Under the pieces are notes generated by a model. It was not told the DNA's origin, ran no database searches, and worked only from the letters and a program-made list of their open reading frames with translations. The translations under genes and the position numbers were made by a program. Below are positions 33,283 through 42,828 of a DNA stretch of 64,000 nucleotides, piece after piece. Each line of letters opens with the position of its first letter. The stretch's first letter is position 1. The DNA is from Achromobacter marplatensis. GTDB taxonomy: Bacteria > Pseudomonadota > Gammaproteobacteria > Burkholderiales > Burkholderiaceae_B. Where the stretch lies: assembly GCF_002209535.1 (NCBI RefSeq), contig NZ_NJIG01000012.1, positions 89,434 through 153,433 on the forward strand, written 5' to 3'.

Positions 33283-35766
33283 TCAGCCCAGGGTGAATCG
33301 GCGGCTCTTGAAACTGATGGTGTTCCTGAACTCCTCGACGGAGCCCACTTTCCGGATGTTCCCCCAGGTGCCTTTGTAGTAGGGAATGATGTTGCGGTCG
33401 GTCCACTCGGTCGTGACGTCGCCCTGGATGCCGTTCACGTAGCCGAACATCATGAATGTCTGGCCGCGCTTGATCTCCGGCACCGGGTACACCATTGCGT
33501 AAGTCGACCCGTAATCGTTGTAGACCTCGACCACGTCTGAAGCCTCGACGCCCAGCTCCTGGCAATCGGCGGGATTGATCTCGATGTATGCCATCGGATA
33601 GCGGTCCTGGGCGAAGCTGTTGTACTGGTCGTGATAGGCCGTTTGCCAGATCTCGTTGTTGCGGCCGTTGTTCAGCCAGAACTTGTACTTCTTCTTTTGG
33701 GCGGCCACGGGCTCGGGCAGGCCTTTCCACTGCGCCGGCTTGAAGTGAGCTTTTCCGTCGGCGGTGTCGAACTTACCGTCCGTGTAGAGCATTTCGGTGC
33801 CTTTGAGCTTCCCGTCCGCGTAGGCCTGAACGGGTAACTGGACGCCGTTATTGCCGGCGGCGAGCAACCGTTCGTAGGTCACCAGGTGACCGGTATCTCC
33901 ACCCTGGCTGTCGATCTTGGGCGCGTCCTTCTGGCCCGCCCGACGAAACCCATCATTGAACGCATCCTCTTCCGTCTTCCAGTCGAATCCGGCGAAACGT
34001 TGCGCCATCTTGCTGTTGCCTTCCTTCTCGTACATGGCTTTCAGCGTGTTGGCGATTCGCGCGGCGATCAGGCAGTCCGCTTGCGCTTCCCCGGGCGGGT
34101 CCATGAACTTTTGCGACAGGCGAATGCGCCGCTCGCCATTCATGGACGTCAGGTTCGTTTCGCCCGGGTGCGCCGCTGGAAGCAGCAGATGGGCAGCCTC
34201 GGCCAGCTTGGTTGGATAGAGATTGATGCTTGCAACAAACAGTCCGCCTCGTTGCGTGGCCGCATAGATGATGTCGACCATCTCTTCGGTTGAAGCGCCG
34301 CGCGCTTTCTGCATGGCTTCCTTCACGATGGCGGACCGCTTGAACACCGCCTCTCGGAGCGCTTGCGCGTTATTGCTGGTCTGGAAGTTGTTGGACCCCC
34401 ACCAGGTCATCATCCTGCCCTTGCCTTTGATGAGTTCCTGGTCAATGTAGATTTTCTTGTCGCCAGGGTAGGGGGGCCTGGCATAACCCTCTTGGTGCCC
34501 CCCCATGCGTACACATCCGGTGCCACGGCGCCCCACGTTGTGCGTGGCGATGACCAGATCCAGCAACGCCGACTGAATGACGTAGTTGTCGTTGCCCCAG
34601 ATGATGCCTTTTTCGTAGGCATGCATCGTGCGCGGAAGCTGCCCTGTCTTCTTCGGCTTGTACGACCACTCCGCCGCCTTCTTCAGGTCGTCGACCGGCA
34701 CGCCCGTGATCTTGCTGCATTCCTCCAGAGGCATGCGATTCGCCTTAACGGCCTCATCAAATCCCGCCGTGTGCGCCTTGATGAACGGCTTGTCTACCCA
34801 GCCCTGTTCAACCACGTAGGTAAACAGTCCGTTGAACAACGCGATGTCAGTGCCGGGTTCGATCGCCAGATGCAGCACTCGATCTTTTCCGGCTATCTGT
34901 CGGGCGATCGCGATGGAGGGCGTGTCGCGCGGGTCCACGAAGACGATGCGGGTAGTTGGAAGATCTTCACCCGCGAAGCGCGCCTTTTTCTTGTCGACCG
35001 TCTGCCCGTACAGATTCGGAACCCAGTGGTTCAGGAAATAGTTCGTCTGGGACTCGTAAGGATTATTGCCAATGGACCACAACACGTCGGCAAGCTCGGC
35101 GTCTTCGTAGGCGTTGTTGAGTTCGCCGACGCCCATCTCGCGCGTGGCGTGGCATTCCGAGTTGTACGCCGGGCGATTGTGGATACGCACCATCGGCGTC
35201 TGTAGCGCGGTGAACATCAGCTTGCCCGTGCCCCAGGTGTTCTCGAACCCTCCGCCCGCCCCGCCGTGGTCAAAACACGAGAACACAATGCCTTCCGGGC
35301 CATCGGTATCCAGCACCTTCTTCAACAGCCCGGCGTACAGCGCCAGGGCGTTGTCCCACGGAACGTCCACCCATTGGTCGGCGGCATACATGCGCGGCTG
35401 TTTCAGGCGCGCCTTGCCATCGCCATCGGGCGTGTACATATAGCTGGCCATCCGGCCGCCACGGGTCGAACTCAAGCCGCTGTTGACCACGCATTCCTTG
35501 TCCGGAACGATCATGATGTTGTGACGCGAGCCATCCCGCTGCGTGATGACGTTGGTCATCGCCGGGGTAAGCGTCAACGCGAAAGGCGGTAGCTGCTGAC
35601 GAAAGTCCTGGCCCAGCGCATTCTCCTCGGGCGCCCGGCCTCCCTCGCTTTGCTCGGGCCATTTGTAAACGTGGTACCCACAGCCGACGATACAGAAGTG
35701 GCACGTCATATTCGTGCGCGCGGCATCCTTCGGCGGCAAGGTGATGCGGTCTTTGGGTGCGGACAT
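33283..35766 (-). CDS. aioA: Arsenite oxidase large subunit AioA
   Basis: The 827-residue molybdopterin enzyme belongs to the DMSO-reductase superfamily. The [3Fe-4S] site is the N-terminal C22-x2-C25-x3-C29 ([10 protein letters not shown]), with serine where other members have a fourth cysteine ([11 protein letters not shown]). Typical AioA segments follow, such as [17 protein letters not shown] and [17 protein letters not shown]. It oxidises arsenite to arsenate in the periplasm. It has no signal of its own and is expected to be exported folded together with AioB by the Tat pathway. It is 14 bases after aioB and is transcribed from the sigma-54 promoter upstream of aioB. Confidence 0.97.
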   Translation of the reverse strand: MSAPKDRITLPPKDAARTNMTCHFCIVGCGYHVYKWPEQSEGGRAPEENALGQDFRQQLPPFALTLTPAMTNVITQRDGSRHNIMIVPDKECVVNSGLSSTRGGRMASYMYTPDGDGKARLKQPRMYAADQWVDVPWDNALALYAGLLKKVLDTDGPEGIVFSCFDHGGAGGGFENTWGTGKLMFTALQTPMVRIHNRPAYNSECHATREMGVGELNNAYEDAELADVLWSIGNNPYESQTNYFLNHWVPNLYGQTVDKKKARFAGEDLPTTRIVFVDPRDTPSIAIARQIAGKDRVLHLAIEPGTDIALFNGLFTYVVEQGWVDKPFIKAHTAGFDEAVKANRMPLEECSKITGVPVDDLKKAAEWSYKPKKTGQLPRTMHAYEKGIIWGNDNYVIQSALLDLVIATHNVGRRGTGCVRMGGHQEGYARPPYPGDKKIYIDQELIKGKGRMMTWWGSNNFQTSNNAQALREAVFKRSAIVKEAMQKARGASTEEMVDIIYAATQRGGLFVASINLYPTKLAEAAHLLLPAAHPGETNLTSMNGERRIRLSQKFMDPPGEAQADCLIAARIANTLKAMYEKEGNSKMAQRFAGFDWKTEEDAFNDGFRRAGQKDAPKIDSQGGDTGHLVTYERLLAAGNNGVQLPVQAYADGKLKGTEMLYTDGKFDTADGKAHFKPAQWKGLPEPVAAQKKKYKFWLNNGRNNEIWQTAYHDQYNSFAQDRYPMAYIEINPADCQELGVEASDVVEVYNDYGSTYAMVYPVPEIKRGQTFMMFGYVNGIQGDVTTEWTDRNIIPYYKGTWGNIRKVGSVEEFRNTISFKSRRFTLG

Positions 35767-35780
35767 GAGCGTCTCCCGAC

Positions 35781-36311
35781 TTACAGAATGTTGGCCTGGC
35801 GGCCGTAGATCAAGCCTTCGACCCCAACCGCGGATATCCCGTCCGAACTGGCGTCATAGCGCAGCAGAATCCGTGGGAGGTTTTCGGTGGCTTGCCCGCA
35901 GATCATCTGGCCTGCCTTCTCGGCGTCAAACTCGCTGAAGTGGCACGGGCACTTGAACGTTTTTGTTTTGTTGTCGAAAACTGTGGGGCAGCCCATATGC
36001 GTGCACATCGTGCTGTACGCGACGATGTCGTGGTCAGGGCCAACGCCGCCGGGAACGGGATGCCCGAGCTTCACAGCGGTACACGGCGAGGCAGCGTCGG
36101 GATAGGCGAACTGCAGGGGCGTGTCGGCCGTGAGCTTCTGCGCGACGGCGATGGACTTCACGGGGTAGGGCAGCGTGGTTCCGGTGTGCGGCGCCGTGGC
36201 CGGTTGGGCTTGGGCGGGCATGATCGGGATGAGTGTTGCGGCAGCAACAGCACCGCCCGTTCCGCTCAACTTGAGGAATCCGCGCCGGGTAAGGATTTGT
36301 GGCTCTGACAT
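35781..36311 (-). CDS. aioB: Arsenite oxidase Rieske subunit AioB
   Basis: The 176-residue protein has a Tat signal ([10 protein letters not shown], residues 8-17, hydrophobic stretch, A-Q-A at about 34-36). The Rieske [2Fe-2S] ligands are C103-x-H105 and C121-x2-H124. C108 and C123 are both present, so this version keeps the disulfide that some AioB proteins lack. It carries electrons from the molybdenum subunit to cytochrome c and brings AioA through the Tat channel. First gene of the operon. Confidence 0.96.
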   Translation of the reverse strand: MSEPQILTRRGFLKLSGTGGAVAAATLIPIMPAQAQPATAPHTGTTLPYPVKSIAVAQKLTADTPLQFAYPDAASPCTAVKLGHPVPGGVGPDHDIVAYSTMCTHMGCPTVFDNKTKTFKCPCHFSEFDAEKAGQMICGQATENLPRILLRYDASSDGISAVGVEGLIYGRQANIL

Positions 36312-36365
36312 GTCGATATTTCCTATTGAAACGAAATGACGGCTTCAGTACTCTGTAGAGCGATA

Positions 36366-36381
36366 AGCAAAGGGCATGCCA
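36366..36381 (-). promoter_or_regulatory. Sigma-54 promoter of aioBA
   Basis: On the minus strand TGGCATGCCCTTTGC has the GG (-24) and GC (-12) dinucleotides exactly 12 bases apart, close to consensus TGGCAC-N5-TTGC. The GC lies about 55 bases before the aioB start, leaving a leader of about 44 bases. AioR, encoded on the other side, carries the sigma-54-interacting AAA+ domain, which fits. Confidence 0.8.
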
Positions 36382-36422
36382 AGTGTCTCTGGCATTGCCC
36401 TACACAGGAGGAGACCAAGACC

Positions 36423-37361
36423 ATGGGCACAACGCGATGCCGGAGAGGTAACGTCCAGGCGCCCCAACAGGGGCTGGCGTTACCGTTCGGTAACCGCCGC
36501 AGCTTTCTCGCGGCCGGCGTAGCGTCTATCGCGGCCTGTACCTTGCCGCGCAACGCAGCGGCGTCCGCGCCGCTTAGGTTAGGCACGACCGCGGTGTTCC
36601 TGGACGACCAGCTCCAACTGCTGGATATCTGGCGGGCCGATCTTCAAGCAGCGCTTAAGCAGGACATTCAGTTCGTCCAACGACGCAGCTACGGGGAAAT
36701 CGTGGACCTGCTGTTGCGCGGCCAGATCGACGCGGCATGGATCTGTGGCTACCCTTACGTCTTGAACGCCGACAAGCTCAAGCTGCTGGTGGTGCCGCAG
36801 TACCAAGGCAAACCGCAGTACCGGTCGTACCTGATCGTGCCCAAGGAGGACCGAAGCACGGCAGGAATTGCAGACTTGCGCGAACGGGTCTTCGCCTACA
36901 GCGACCCACTTTCTAATTCCGGCTTTCTGGTGCCTCGGACGGAACTGCTTGCCGAGCATCAGGACCCGCTACGGTTTTTCAGCAAGGCTTTCTTCACCTT
37001 TGCGCACAGCAAAGTTGTGGAGGCGGTCGCGGCGGGGCTGGCCAGCGGCGGGGCGGTCGATGGATACGTCTGGGACAGCATTGCGTCGCAACATGGCGCG
37101 CGCGCCGCCGGCACCCGCGTCGCATGGCGATCCCCGGAATATGGGTTTCCGCCCGTCGTGGTCGGCGAGCATGTTGCCGACGACACCGCGCTTGCGCTGC
37201 GCGATGCTTTGCTCCAGATGCACGCGCGTTCGGATGGCCGCTTGATACTCAAGCGCCTATTCCTCGATCGGTTTGTTGAGGGGCCCGATAGCCTGTACGA
37301 CGGCATCCGTGGGTTGGTGCGCACGTCAGCGGGCGAAAACCCGGCACGAGATTCTGCATGA
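36423..37361 (+). CDS. aioX: Periplasmic arsenite-binding protein AioX
   Basis: I start at the ATG at 36423, with GGAGGAG upstream, giving 312 residues. A twin-arginine signal (N-R-R-S-F-L-A-A-G, residues 24-32) precedes a PhnD-like substrate-binding fold (LRLGTTAVFLDDQLQLLDIW). Cys108 in W-I-C-G-Y-P-Y equals, also in number, the cysteine required for As(III) binding in Agrobacterium AioX. It senses periplasmic arsenite and signals to AioS. The stop overlaps the aioS start by four bases. The gene diverges from aioBA. Confidence 0.93.
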   Translation: MGTTRCRRGNVQAPQQGLALPFGNRRSFLAAGVASIAACTLPRNAAASAPLRLGTTAVFLDDQLQLLDIWRADLQAALKQDIQFVQRRSYGEIVDLLLRGQIDAAWICGYPYVLNADKLKLLVVPQYQGKPQYRSYLIVPKEDRSTAGIADLRERVFAYSDPLSNSGFLVPRTELLAEHQDPLRFFSKAFFTFAHSKVVEAVAAGLASGGAVDGYVWDSIASQHGARAAGTRVAWRSPEYGFPPVVVGEHVADDTALALRDALLQMHARSDGRLILKRLFLDRFVEGPDSLYDGIRGLVRTSAGENPARDSA

Positions 37362-38875
37362 AGTCGGCCCGTTGGAACCCCTGGTCCAGAATCAGCTATC
37401 GCTACAAGGTGCCGTTGGCCTTGGCCGCCGCGATCGTGGTAACGGAACTGGTGGTTACCGCGACGCTGATGCGAACCGCTTACGTCGGCATGCTGCGAGA
37501 CACGCGGCAAAGCGCGATGGCGTTAACGCAGGTTTTATCCTTGTCGGTGCGCGAACCCTTGATGCGTGACGATCTGTGGCGGGTCTACGAGGCGTTGCGC
37601 ATACCGCTCACGGCAGGAGATGGCGCCCCAGGCTTGCGGTCGATCATTGTGCTGGACCCCGGCTTGCATGTGTATGCGTCATCCGATCCGCATCGCTATC
37701 CGGTGCTGACGCCCGGCGCCGGTTTGCCCGCCGAGCTGGCTGCTGCGGCGCAAACCCTGCGTGACGATCCGCGCACCTTTGTATTCAATACCCCCGATAG
37801 CCTGGACGCCACGTTGGCAGTCGCCGGCGCCGCAGTTGTGTCGGAAGATGCGGGATTGGCTGGATACGTGCTGGCGTCTTACGACGCTAGCATCTGGCGC
37901 CAGCGCCTGTACGACCTGGTCAGCCAGGTGCTGCTGGTCAGCATTCCCGGGCTGCTGTTGCTACTGGCGCTGGGCTGGTTATGGGGAAACCGCATCGCAC
38001 GGCCGCTGCTGTCTTTGGCCCAGGCGACTCAGCGTGTCGGGCGCGAACCGGCGGCCAACATCGGACTTTCCTTGCGCAAGGAAGGAAGCGACGAAATCGC
38101 GGTGTTGGGGCGCAGCTTTGCATCCATGCTGACGCAACTGGAACGACAGGAAGCGCTTGAACAGGAAATCATTGCCGCCGAACGGCTGGCAGCGGTAGGC
38201 CGAGTGGCTGCCGGGGTCGCGCACGAGATCAATAACCCGCTTGGCGGCATGCTCAACGCGTTGGATACCTTGGAAAAGCACGGTTCCTACGATGAATTAA
38301 CCCAAAGAACAGTCGGCCTGACGCGACGGGGCTTGATGCAGATTCGACGTACCGTCGGCGCCTTGCTGGTGGAAGCACGCCTGGATTCGTCCTTCATGCA
38401 CACAACGGATTGGCAGGACCTGCGCCTCTTGATCGAGCCCGAATTGTCAGAGAAGAACGCCACGCTGCTGTGGGACGTCACCACCCGGGACGAATTGCCG
38501 CTGCCCGCGCATCTGGTGCGCCAGATGGTCTTGAACCTGCTCATCAACGCAAAGAACGCCGTGGAGCGCGGCGGGAGCGTCAGCTGCACCGTGACCGGAA
38601 CCGCCGACCGCCTTTCAGTAGAAATAGCAAATTCCGGGCAGCACATTCCACACGATGTGCTGCCCCATTTGTTTGAGCCTTACCGGGTAGATGCCCGGGG
38701 AGCGGGGCGGGCAGAGGGCCGCTCCCGCGGACTGGGCCTGTGGGTGACTTACCAAATCGTCACGCAATTGCAAGGCACGATCGAAGTGATAAGCGAAGAA
38801 GGCTATACCGCCTTCACCATCACACTGCCTTGCGGCGCACCCATTGAAAAAACGAACTTGGAGCTGACGCCGTGA
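37358..38875 (+). CDS. aioS: Sensor histidine kinase AioS
   Basis: The 505-residue kinase has one span near residues 14-40, a periplasmic sensor region of about 150 residues, a second span (about 195-212, SIPGLLLLLALGWLWG), a HAMP linker, the H box with His289 in V-A-H-E-I-N-N-P-L-G-G, and an HATPase domain with N, G1 (HLFEPYRV) and G2 (GLGLWVTY) boxes. It should respond to AioX-arsenite and phosphorylate AioR. Translation is coupled at both ends by ATGA/GTGA-type overlaps. Confidence 0.93.
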   Translation: MKSARWNPWSRISYRYKVPLALAAAIVVTELVVTATLMRTAYVGMLRDTRQSAMALTQVLSLSVREPLMRDDLWRVYEALRIPLTAGDGAPGLRSIIVLDPGLHVYASSDPHRYPVLTPGAGLPAELAAAAQTLRDDPRTFVFNTPDSLDATLAVAGAAVVSEDAGLAGYVLASYDASIWRQRLYDLVSQVLLVSIPGLLLLLALGWLWGNRIARPLLSLAQATQRVGREPAANIGLSLRKEGSDEIAVLGRSFASMLTQLERQEALEQEIIAAERLAAVGRVAAGVAHEINNPLGGMLNALDTLEKHGSYDELTQRTVGLTRRGLMQIRRTVGALLVEARLDSSFMHTTDWQDLRLLIEPELSEKNATLLWDVTTRDELPLPAHLVRQMVLNLLINAKNAVERGGSVSCTVTGTADRLSVEIANSGQHIPHDVLPHLFEPYRVDARGAGRAEGRSRGLGLWVTYQIVTQLQGTIEVISEEGYTAFTITLPCGAPIEKTNLELTP

Positions 38876-40221
38876 TACAGCCATATGTCTGTTTGATCGA
38901 AGACGACGCCATCATGGGCGAATCCATTGTGGAAAGGTTTCGTCTGGAGGGAATCCGTGCCGACTGGTTTTCCAAGGCGTATGAGGCAAGGGATGCCATC
39001 CACGCCAATGCCTATGGCGTGGTGATCAGCGATGTCCGCCTGCCAGACTTGGATGGCGACGAACTTTATCTACAGTTGGTGGCGCAGGGCGGTACGTTGC
39101 CACCGTTCATCCTGATGACGGCCTATGCCACGGTGGAAAGGGCCGTGGATTTGCTGAAGCTCGGCGTCAAGGACTACGTGACCAAGCCTTTTGACATCGC
39201 GACGCTGATCCAGACCGTGCGCGATGTTGTCCCGGCGCAGGCCTCGCCGGAAAGCGATACGGAACTAGGGGTGTCGCAGGCGGCCCAGAATCTACGCCGC
39301 ATGGTGCCCCGGCTGGCGGGCCGTGCGTCGGCCGTCCTGTTGGTTGGAGAGTCAGGGGTTGGCAAAGAGGTATTGGCACGACTGATCCACAGCCAGGCGG
39401 GGCCGGACCTTACCGCGCGGCCGTTCGTAGCCGTGAACTGCGGCGCCATTGCCTCCACCATCGCCGAAGCGGAATTCTTCGGCTATGAAAAGGGGGCTTA
39501 TACCGGTGCGGACAAGCTGCGCAAGGGTTACTTCGAACAAGCTGACGGCGGCACGCTGTTCCTGGATGAAGTCGGAAAGCTATCGCCGGCGCTGCAAGGC
39601 GCGCTGTTGCGGGCGATACAGGAAAAGCGTGTCCGCCGACTGGGTGCCGAGCACGACACCCACACCAAGTTCGACCTGGTCTGCGCCACCAACCGAAACC
39701 TGGCCGAGATGGTCAGCGCCAAGTTGTTCAGGGAAGACCTTTACTACCGGATCAACACCGTCACCCTTGAGGTGAAGCCGCTGCGCGATCGGCCTGAAGA
39801 CATCCTCTGGCTGGCCAAACGGTTTGCCACCAGCATCGCCGAGCGCCTGGGAGAGCCTGCAAAAACCCTGCACCCGTTGTCGCTGGCCAAGATGCAGGCG
39901 TACCCCTGGCCGGGCAATATCCGCGAATTGCATAACCGGATCGAACGCGCCTGTCTGGTCAGTCAGTCCAGCGTCTTGTTGCCGGGGGACATCTTTCCTG
40001 AAGGTCCGGACGGCGACCATTTTCACGATGAGCCGCAAGTTGGGGAAGAGGCCACGCTCAACGCCTACCAACAGGTCTGTGAGCGGCTGTACATCGAAGA
40101 GGTGTTGCGCCGGCACGGCGGCCGCATTCAAGAAACGGCCGACGTCTTGAGCATATCCAGGAAGAACCTATGGCAAAAAATGAAGCGCTACGGTATTGAC
40201 CTGAAGCGCCGAAGCGAATAA
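38872..40221 (+). CDS. aioR: Sigma-54 response regulator AioR
   Basis: The 449-residue activator has a receiver domain with phospho-acceptor Asp54 (V-I-S-D-V-R-L-P-D-L-D-G), an AAA+ domain with Walker A G-E-S-G-V-G-K-E, and the sigma-54 contact loop G-A-Y-T-G-A (Tyr replaces the more common Phe). Walker B is G-G-T-L-F-L-D-E. A Fis-type helix-turn-helix closes the protein (IQETADVLSISRKNLWQKMK). It should activate the sigma-54 promoter in front of aioBA. Starts inside the last codons of aioS. Confidence 0.94.
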   Translation: MIQPYVCLIEDDAIMGESIVERFRLEGIRADWFSKAYEARDAIHANAYGVVISDVRLPDLDGDELYLQLVAQGGTLPPFILMTAYATVERAVDLLKLGVKDYVTKPFDIATLIQTVRDVVPAQASPESDTELGVSQAAQNLRRMVPRLAGRASAVLLVGESGVGKEVLARLIHSQAGPDLTARPFVAVNCGAIASTIAEAEFFGYEKGAYTGADKLRKGYFEQADGGTLFLDEVGKLSPALQGALLRAIQEKRVRRLGAEHDTHTKFDLVCATNRNLAEMVSAKLFREDLYYRINTVTLEVKPLRDRPEDILWLAKRFATSIAERLGEPAKTLHPLSLAKMQAYPWPGNIRELHNRIERACLVSQSSVLLPGDIFPEGPDGDHFHDEPQVGEEATLNAYQQVCERLYIEEVLRRHGGRIQETADVLSISRKNLWQKMKRYGIDLKRRSE

Positions 40222-40254
40222 CGTTGGTATCAACAACTAATTTGGCCACCAAGA

Positions 40255-40746
40255 ATGAATTCAACAAGAACACGTCTGGCCAGTCGGGACGCCGAAGCGC
40301 TCTATGAAGCGGTGAACCAGCTGATCAGGGTCCATCAGTTCCGCGATCGCGATCGCATTTGTTGCTATGACGTGTCCGTGGCGCAGTGCTATGCCTTGGA
40401 AACCCTGGTCAAGCAAGGGCCGCTGCGGTTGCAGGCGCTTGCGCAGGTGATGTTCCTGGACAAGAGCACGGCCAGCCGAATTGTTGATTCGCTGGAACGC
40501 AAGGGCTACGTCACAAGGATCGAAGATGCCGCCGACCGCCGGGCGGTGCAGCTTGAGCCGACCGCGGCGGGGCGCAAGCTGTATCAGACCATTCGGGCGG
40601 ATCTGGTTGCCGAAGAATTTGCCATGATCGAACACATGAAGCCCGAGGTCCTGGAGGCATCGCTTGATCTGCTGCGGCAGTTGACGCGCGCCGCACAAGC
40701 ACGTTGTGGCGTCGCCTCGACGTGTGCCGTGGAGTTTGAGCCGTAG
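40255..40746 (+). CDS. MarR-family regulator
   Basis: The 163-residue protein has the MarR winged helix: V-A-Q-C-Y-A-L-E-T-L, the recognition helix region LDKSTASRIVDSLERKGYV and the wing D-A-A-D-R-R-A-V-Q-L. A vicinal Cys pair (I-C-C-Y-D-V) sits in the dimer region, with further cysteines at about residues 42, 149 and 154, which could bind arsenite or sense oxidation. It lies 33 bases after aioR and is followed by a terminator. The flavoprotein gene downstream has its own start region. Its target is unknown. Confidence 0.85.
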   Translation: MNSTRTRLASRDAEALYEAVNQLIRVHQFRDRDRICCYDVSVAQCYALETLVKQGPLRLQALAQVMFLDKSTASRIVDSLERKGYVTRIEDAADRRAVQLEPTAAGRKLYQTIRADLVAEEFAMIEHMKPEVLEASLDLLRQLTRAAQARCGVASTCAVEFEP

Positions 40747-40751
40747 AGTCC

Positions 40752-40778
40752 AAGCCGTAGAAATTGCGGCTTTTTTTT
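40752..40778 (+). terminator. Terminator after the aioXSR-marR operon
   Basis: Stem AAGCCG/CGGCTT with a short loop followed by eight T, directly after the marR stop codon. Confidence 0.75.
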
Positions 40779-40851
40779 AAGCAAATAGTTGCTAGTACCA
40801 ATTAAATACGGCTTCGGCCGTGTCCCAACCCCATGAAGAGAGGTACCTGGA

Positions 40852-42129
40852 ATGCGCATCAATGACCACCCCGTCGCAATCATCGGAGCCGGCCCCGTCG
40901 GGCTGAGCGCCGCCGCTCATCTGCTGGACAGAGGCATACCCTTCGTCGTATTTGAAGCAGGAGACCAGGCTGGGGCAAGTTTGAGCCGGTGGAGACATGT
41001 ACGGATGTTCTCTCCGTGGGGCTACAACATCGATAAGAAAGCTGGCGAGTTGCTCGCGCAGTCGGGGTGGGTTGCCCCGCCCAGTGACGCTTATCCCACC
41101 GGACACGAATTGCTGACGCAGTATTTGCAGCCCTTGTCGGAAGTGCAGTTGATCAATCGCTGCCTGAGAACCCATCACCGGGTGTTGGCTGTCAGCCGCG
41201 TCGGGCACGATGTCATGAGGAGCCATGATCGGGCTGTCGCACCTTTCCTGCTGAGAGTCAGCGGACCCCACGGCGAGCGGGATGTCCTGGCGCGGGCCGT
41301 TATCGATGCCTCTGGTACCTACAACACACCAAACTGGATGGGCGCGCACGGCATCCCGGCCTTGGGAGAAGAGCGGTTCGCGGCCCAGATCGCCTATGGC
41401 ATTCCCGACATTCTGGGAGACGCCCGGCAGCGATACGCCAATCGTCGAGTGTTGGTGATTGGCGGGGGCCATTCCGCCTTCAATGCGCTTCAGGACCTGG
41501 TGGAACTGGCCAGCATCGAACCTGGTACACGGGTTTATTGGGCGATCCGCGGGGCTTCAACCGATCGGCTTTTCGGAGGCGGAGAAAATGACCAGCTTGA
41601 GGAGCGCGGCAGGTTGGGAACGACAGTCAAACAGCTTCTGGACGAGGGAAGGATAGTGCTTTTCACCGGCGTCGACGTTGACCGCGTGAGCGATTCCGAC
41701 GAGGGCTTGACGGTTCACAGTGGCGTCAAGGCGCTTGCCCCCGTCGACGAGATTGTCGTCGCAACGGGATTTCGTCCCGACCTTCGCTTGATGGCGGAGC
41801 TTAGGCTCGAACTAGATCCTGCAACGCAAAGCCCTATCCGCTTGGCTCCAATGATCGACCCGAATGTGCATAGTTGCGGGACAGTTCGGCCCCATGGCGC
41901 CTCGGAACTGGGACATCCCGACGAGGGGGTGTTCGTCGTTGGAATGAAAAGCTATGGGCGTGCGCCTACGTTTCTAATGCTGACAGGCTATGAACAGGTC
42001 CGATCTGTTGTGGCCGCACTAGCCGGCGACTTGGAAGCTGCAAAACGAGTGGAGCTTGTGCTTCCTGAGACCGGTGTGTGCAACACGCAAGTTCGTCGTG
42101 CAAGCGCTGAAGCAAAGTGCTGCACCTAA
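40852..42129 (+). CDS. FAD-dependent oxidoreductase (flavoprotein)
   Basis: The 425-residue enzyme has an FAD-binding Rossmann motif (I-I-G-A-G-P-V-G-L-S-A) at residues 10-20 and a second NAD(P) motif (V-I-G-G-G-H-S-A-F) near residue 201. It also has the A-T-G-F-R-P-D motif of flavin monooxygenase-like reductases. The extreme C-terminus is Cys-containing (V-C-N-T-Q, K-C-C-T). Enzymes of this type occur in arsenic islands beside regulators and may oxidise or reduce arsenicals, but the substrate is not established. It is separated from marR by a terminator and a 70-base gap. Confidence 0.75.
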   Translation: MRINDHPVAIIGAGPVGLSAAAHLLDRGIPFVVFEAGDQAGASLSRWRHVRMFSPWGYNIDKKAGELLAQSGWVAPPSDAYPTGHELLTQYLQPLSEVQLINRCLRTHHRVLAVSRVGHDVMRSHDRAVAPFLLRVSGPHGERDVLARAVIDASGTYNTPNWMGAHGIPALGEERFAAQIAYGIPDILGDARQRYANRRVLVIGGGHSAFNALQDLVELASIEPGTRVYWAIRGASTDRLFGGGENDQLEERGRLGTTVKQLLDEGRIVLFTGVDVDRVSDSDEGLTVHSGVKALAPVDEIVVATGFRPDLRLMAELRLELDPATQSPIRLAPMIDPNVHSCGTVRPHGASELGHPDEGVFVVGMKSYGRAPTFLMLTGYEQVRSVVAALAGDLEAAKRVELVLPETGVCNTQVRRASAEAKCCT

Positions 42130-42216
42130 TCTGCAATTGTCATCGGAGGGGCGCAGGCGGAGGTTCAATCTGCGACCCCGCTGCCGATGAAAACGGTCCA
42201 CGTCGACGAGGAGGTT

Positions 42217-42642
42217 TTAAGGAAGGATCAGGATGGCCACATCTGCGCGCCCTAAAAGCTCTTTGCACGGGACTCCCAGAATGGCGTTCTTGAGGCCGCC
42301 GCAGTGCGACTTGCCTGCGACGATTAGGTCGGCGTCCATCTCACGCCCGAATGCCAAAAGAGACTCAATAGAATCGCCCGCAAGGATATGAAGACGCGGC
42401 TGCAATTCGCGTTCTCGAGCTGCGGACAAGAGCGTAGCCCACTCGGTCCCAATCTGCTTATGCACATCAGCGAGGAATGACTCCTCGGATTCGCTCAAAA
42501 GCTCATCCAGCTTTGGGCGCACTGCGAGGAACGTCAATGCAGCATGGTTGGCTTGTGCCAAGTCCAAGAGCGCCACCAACGATGGCCGACTCAGGTGTGC
42601 GAGGTCGAAATCCACCAGAATGCGCGTAAACATCATCTTCAC
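42217..42642 (-). CDS. Universal stress protein (UspA family)
   Basis: The 141-residue single-domain Usp has the start strand FTRILVDFDLAH and the late nucleotide-binding area D-A-D-L-I-V-A-G-K-S-H-C-G-G-L-K-N-A-I-L-G. This resembles the ATP-binding G-x2-G-x9-G-S/T motif, here partly changed. Usp genes are common in arsenic and metal islands. The function here is inferred as stress survival. It stands alone between two other operons. Confidence 0.85.
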   Translation of the reverse strand: MKMMFTRILVDFDLAHLSRPSLVALLDLAQANHAALTFLAVRPKLDELLSESEESFLADVHKQIGTEWATLLSAARERELQPRLHILAGDSIESLLAFGREMDADLIVAGKSHCGGLKNAILGVPCKELLGRADVAILILP

Positions 42643-42828
42643 CCATGAGGCCAGGCAACGTGATTCGCCAGCGTCCCTCAGGCTGATCGGAACGTCGATA
42701 GGCAGGATAACCGGTCCGATCCCACCCGCATTTCTTGAAAAGAACGGAAGCTATTCCGTATGTCCAGGTATATGGAAATAAAATCCGTTCGTCAAGTTGA
42801 TGAAGATAAGGAGAGGAGGGCGTAAACC

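Noticed and set aside
34363..35205. 280-codon plus-strand frame inside aioA
   Set aside because: Antisense shadow of aioA; no ribosome site and no recognisable family.
42138..42190. Long imperfect hairpin TCATCGG ... CCGATGA after the flavoprotein gene
   Set aside because: Stem is interrupted and no T run follows; may end transcription but not supported enough to list.
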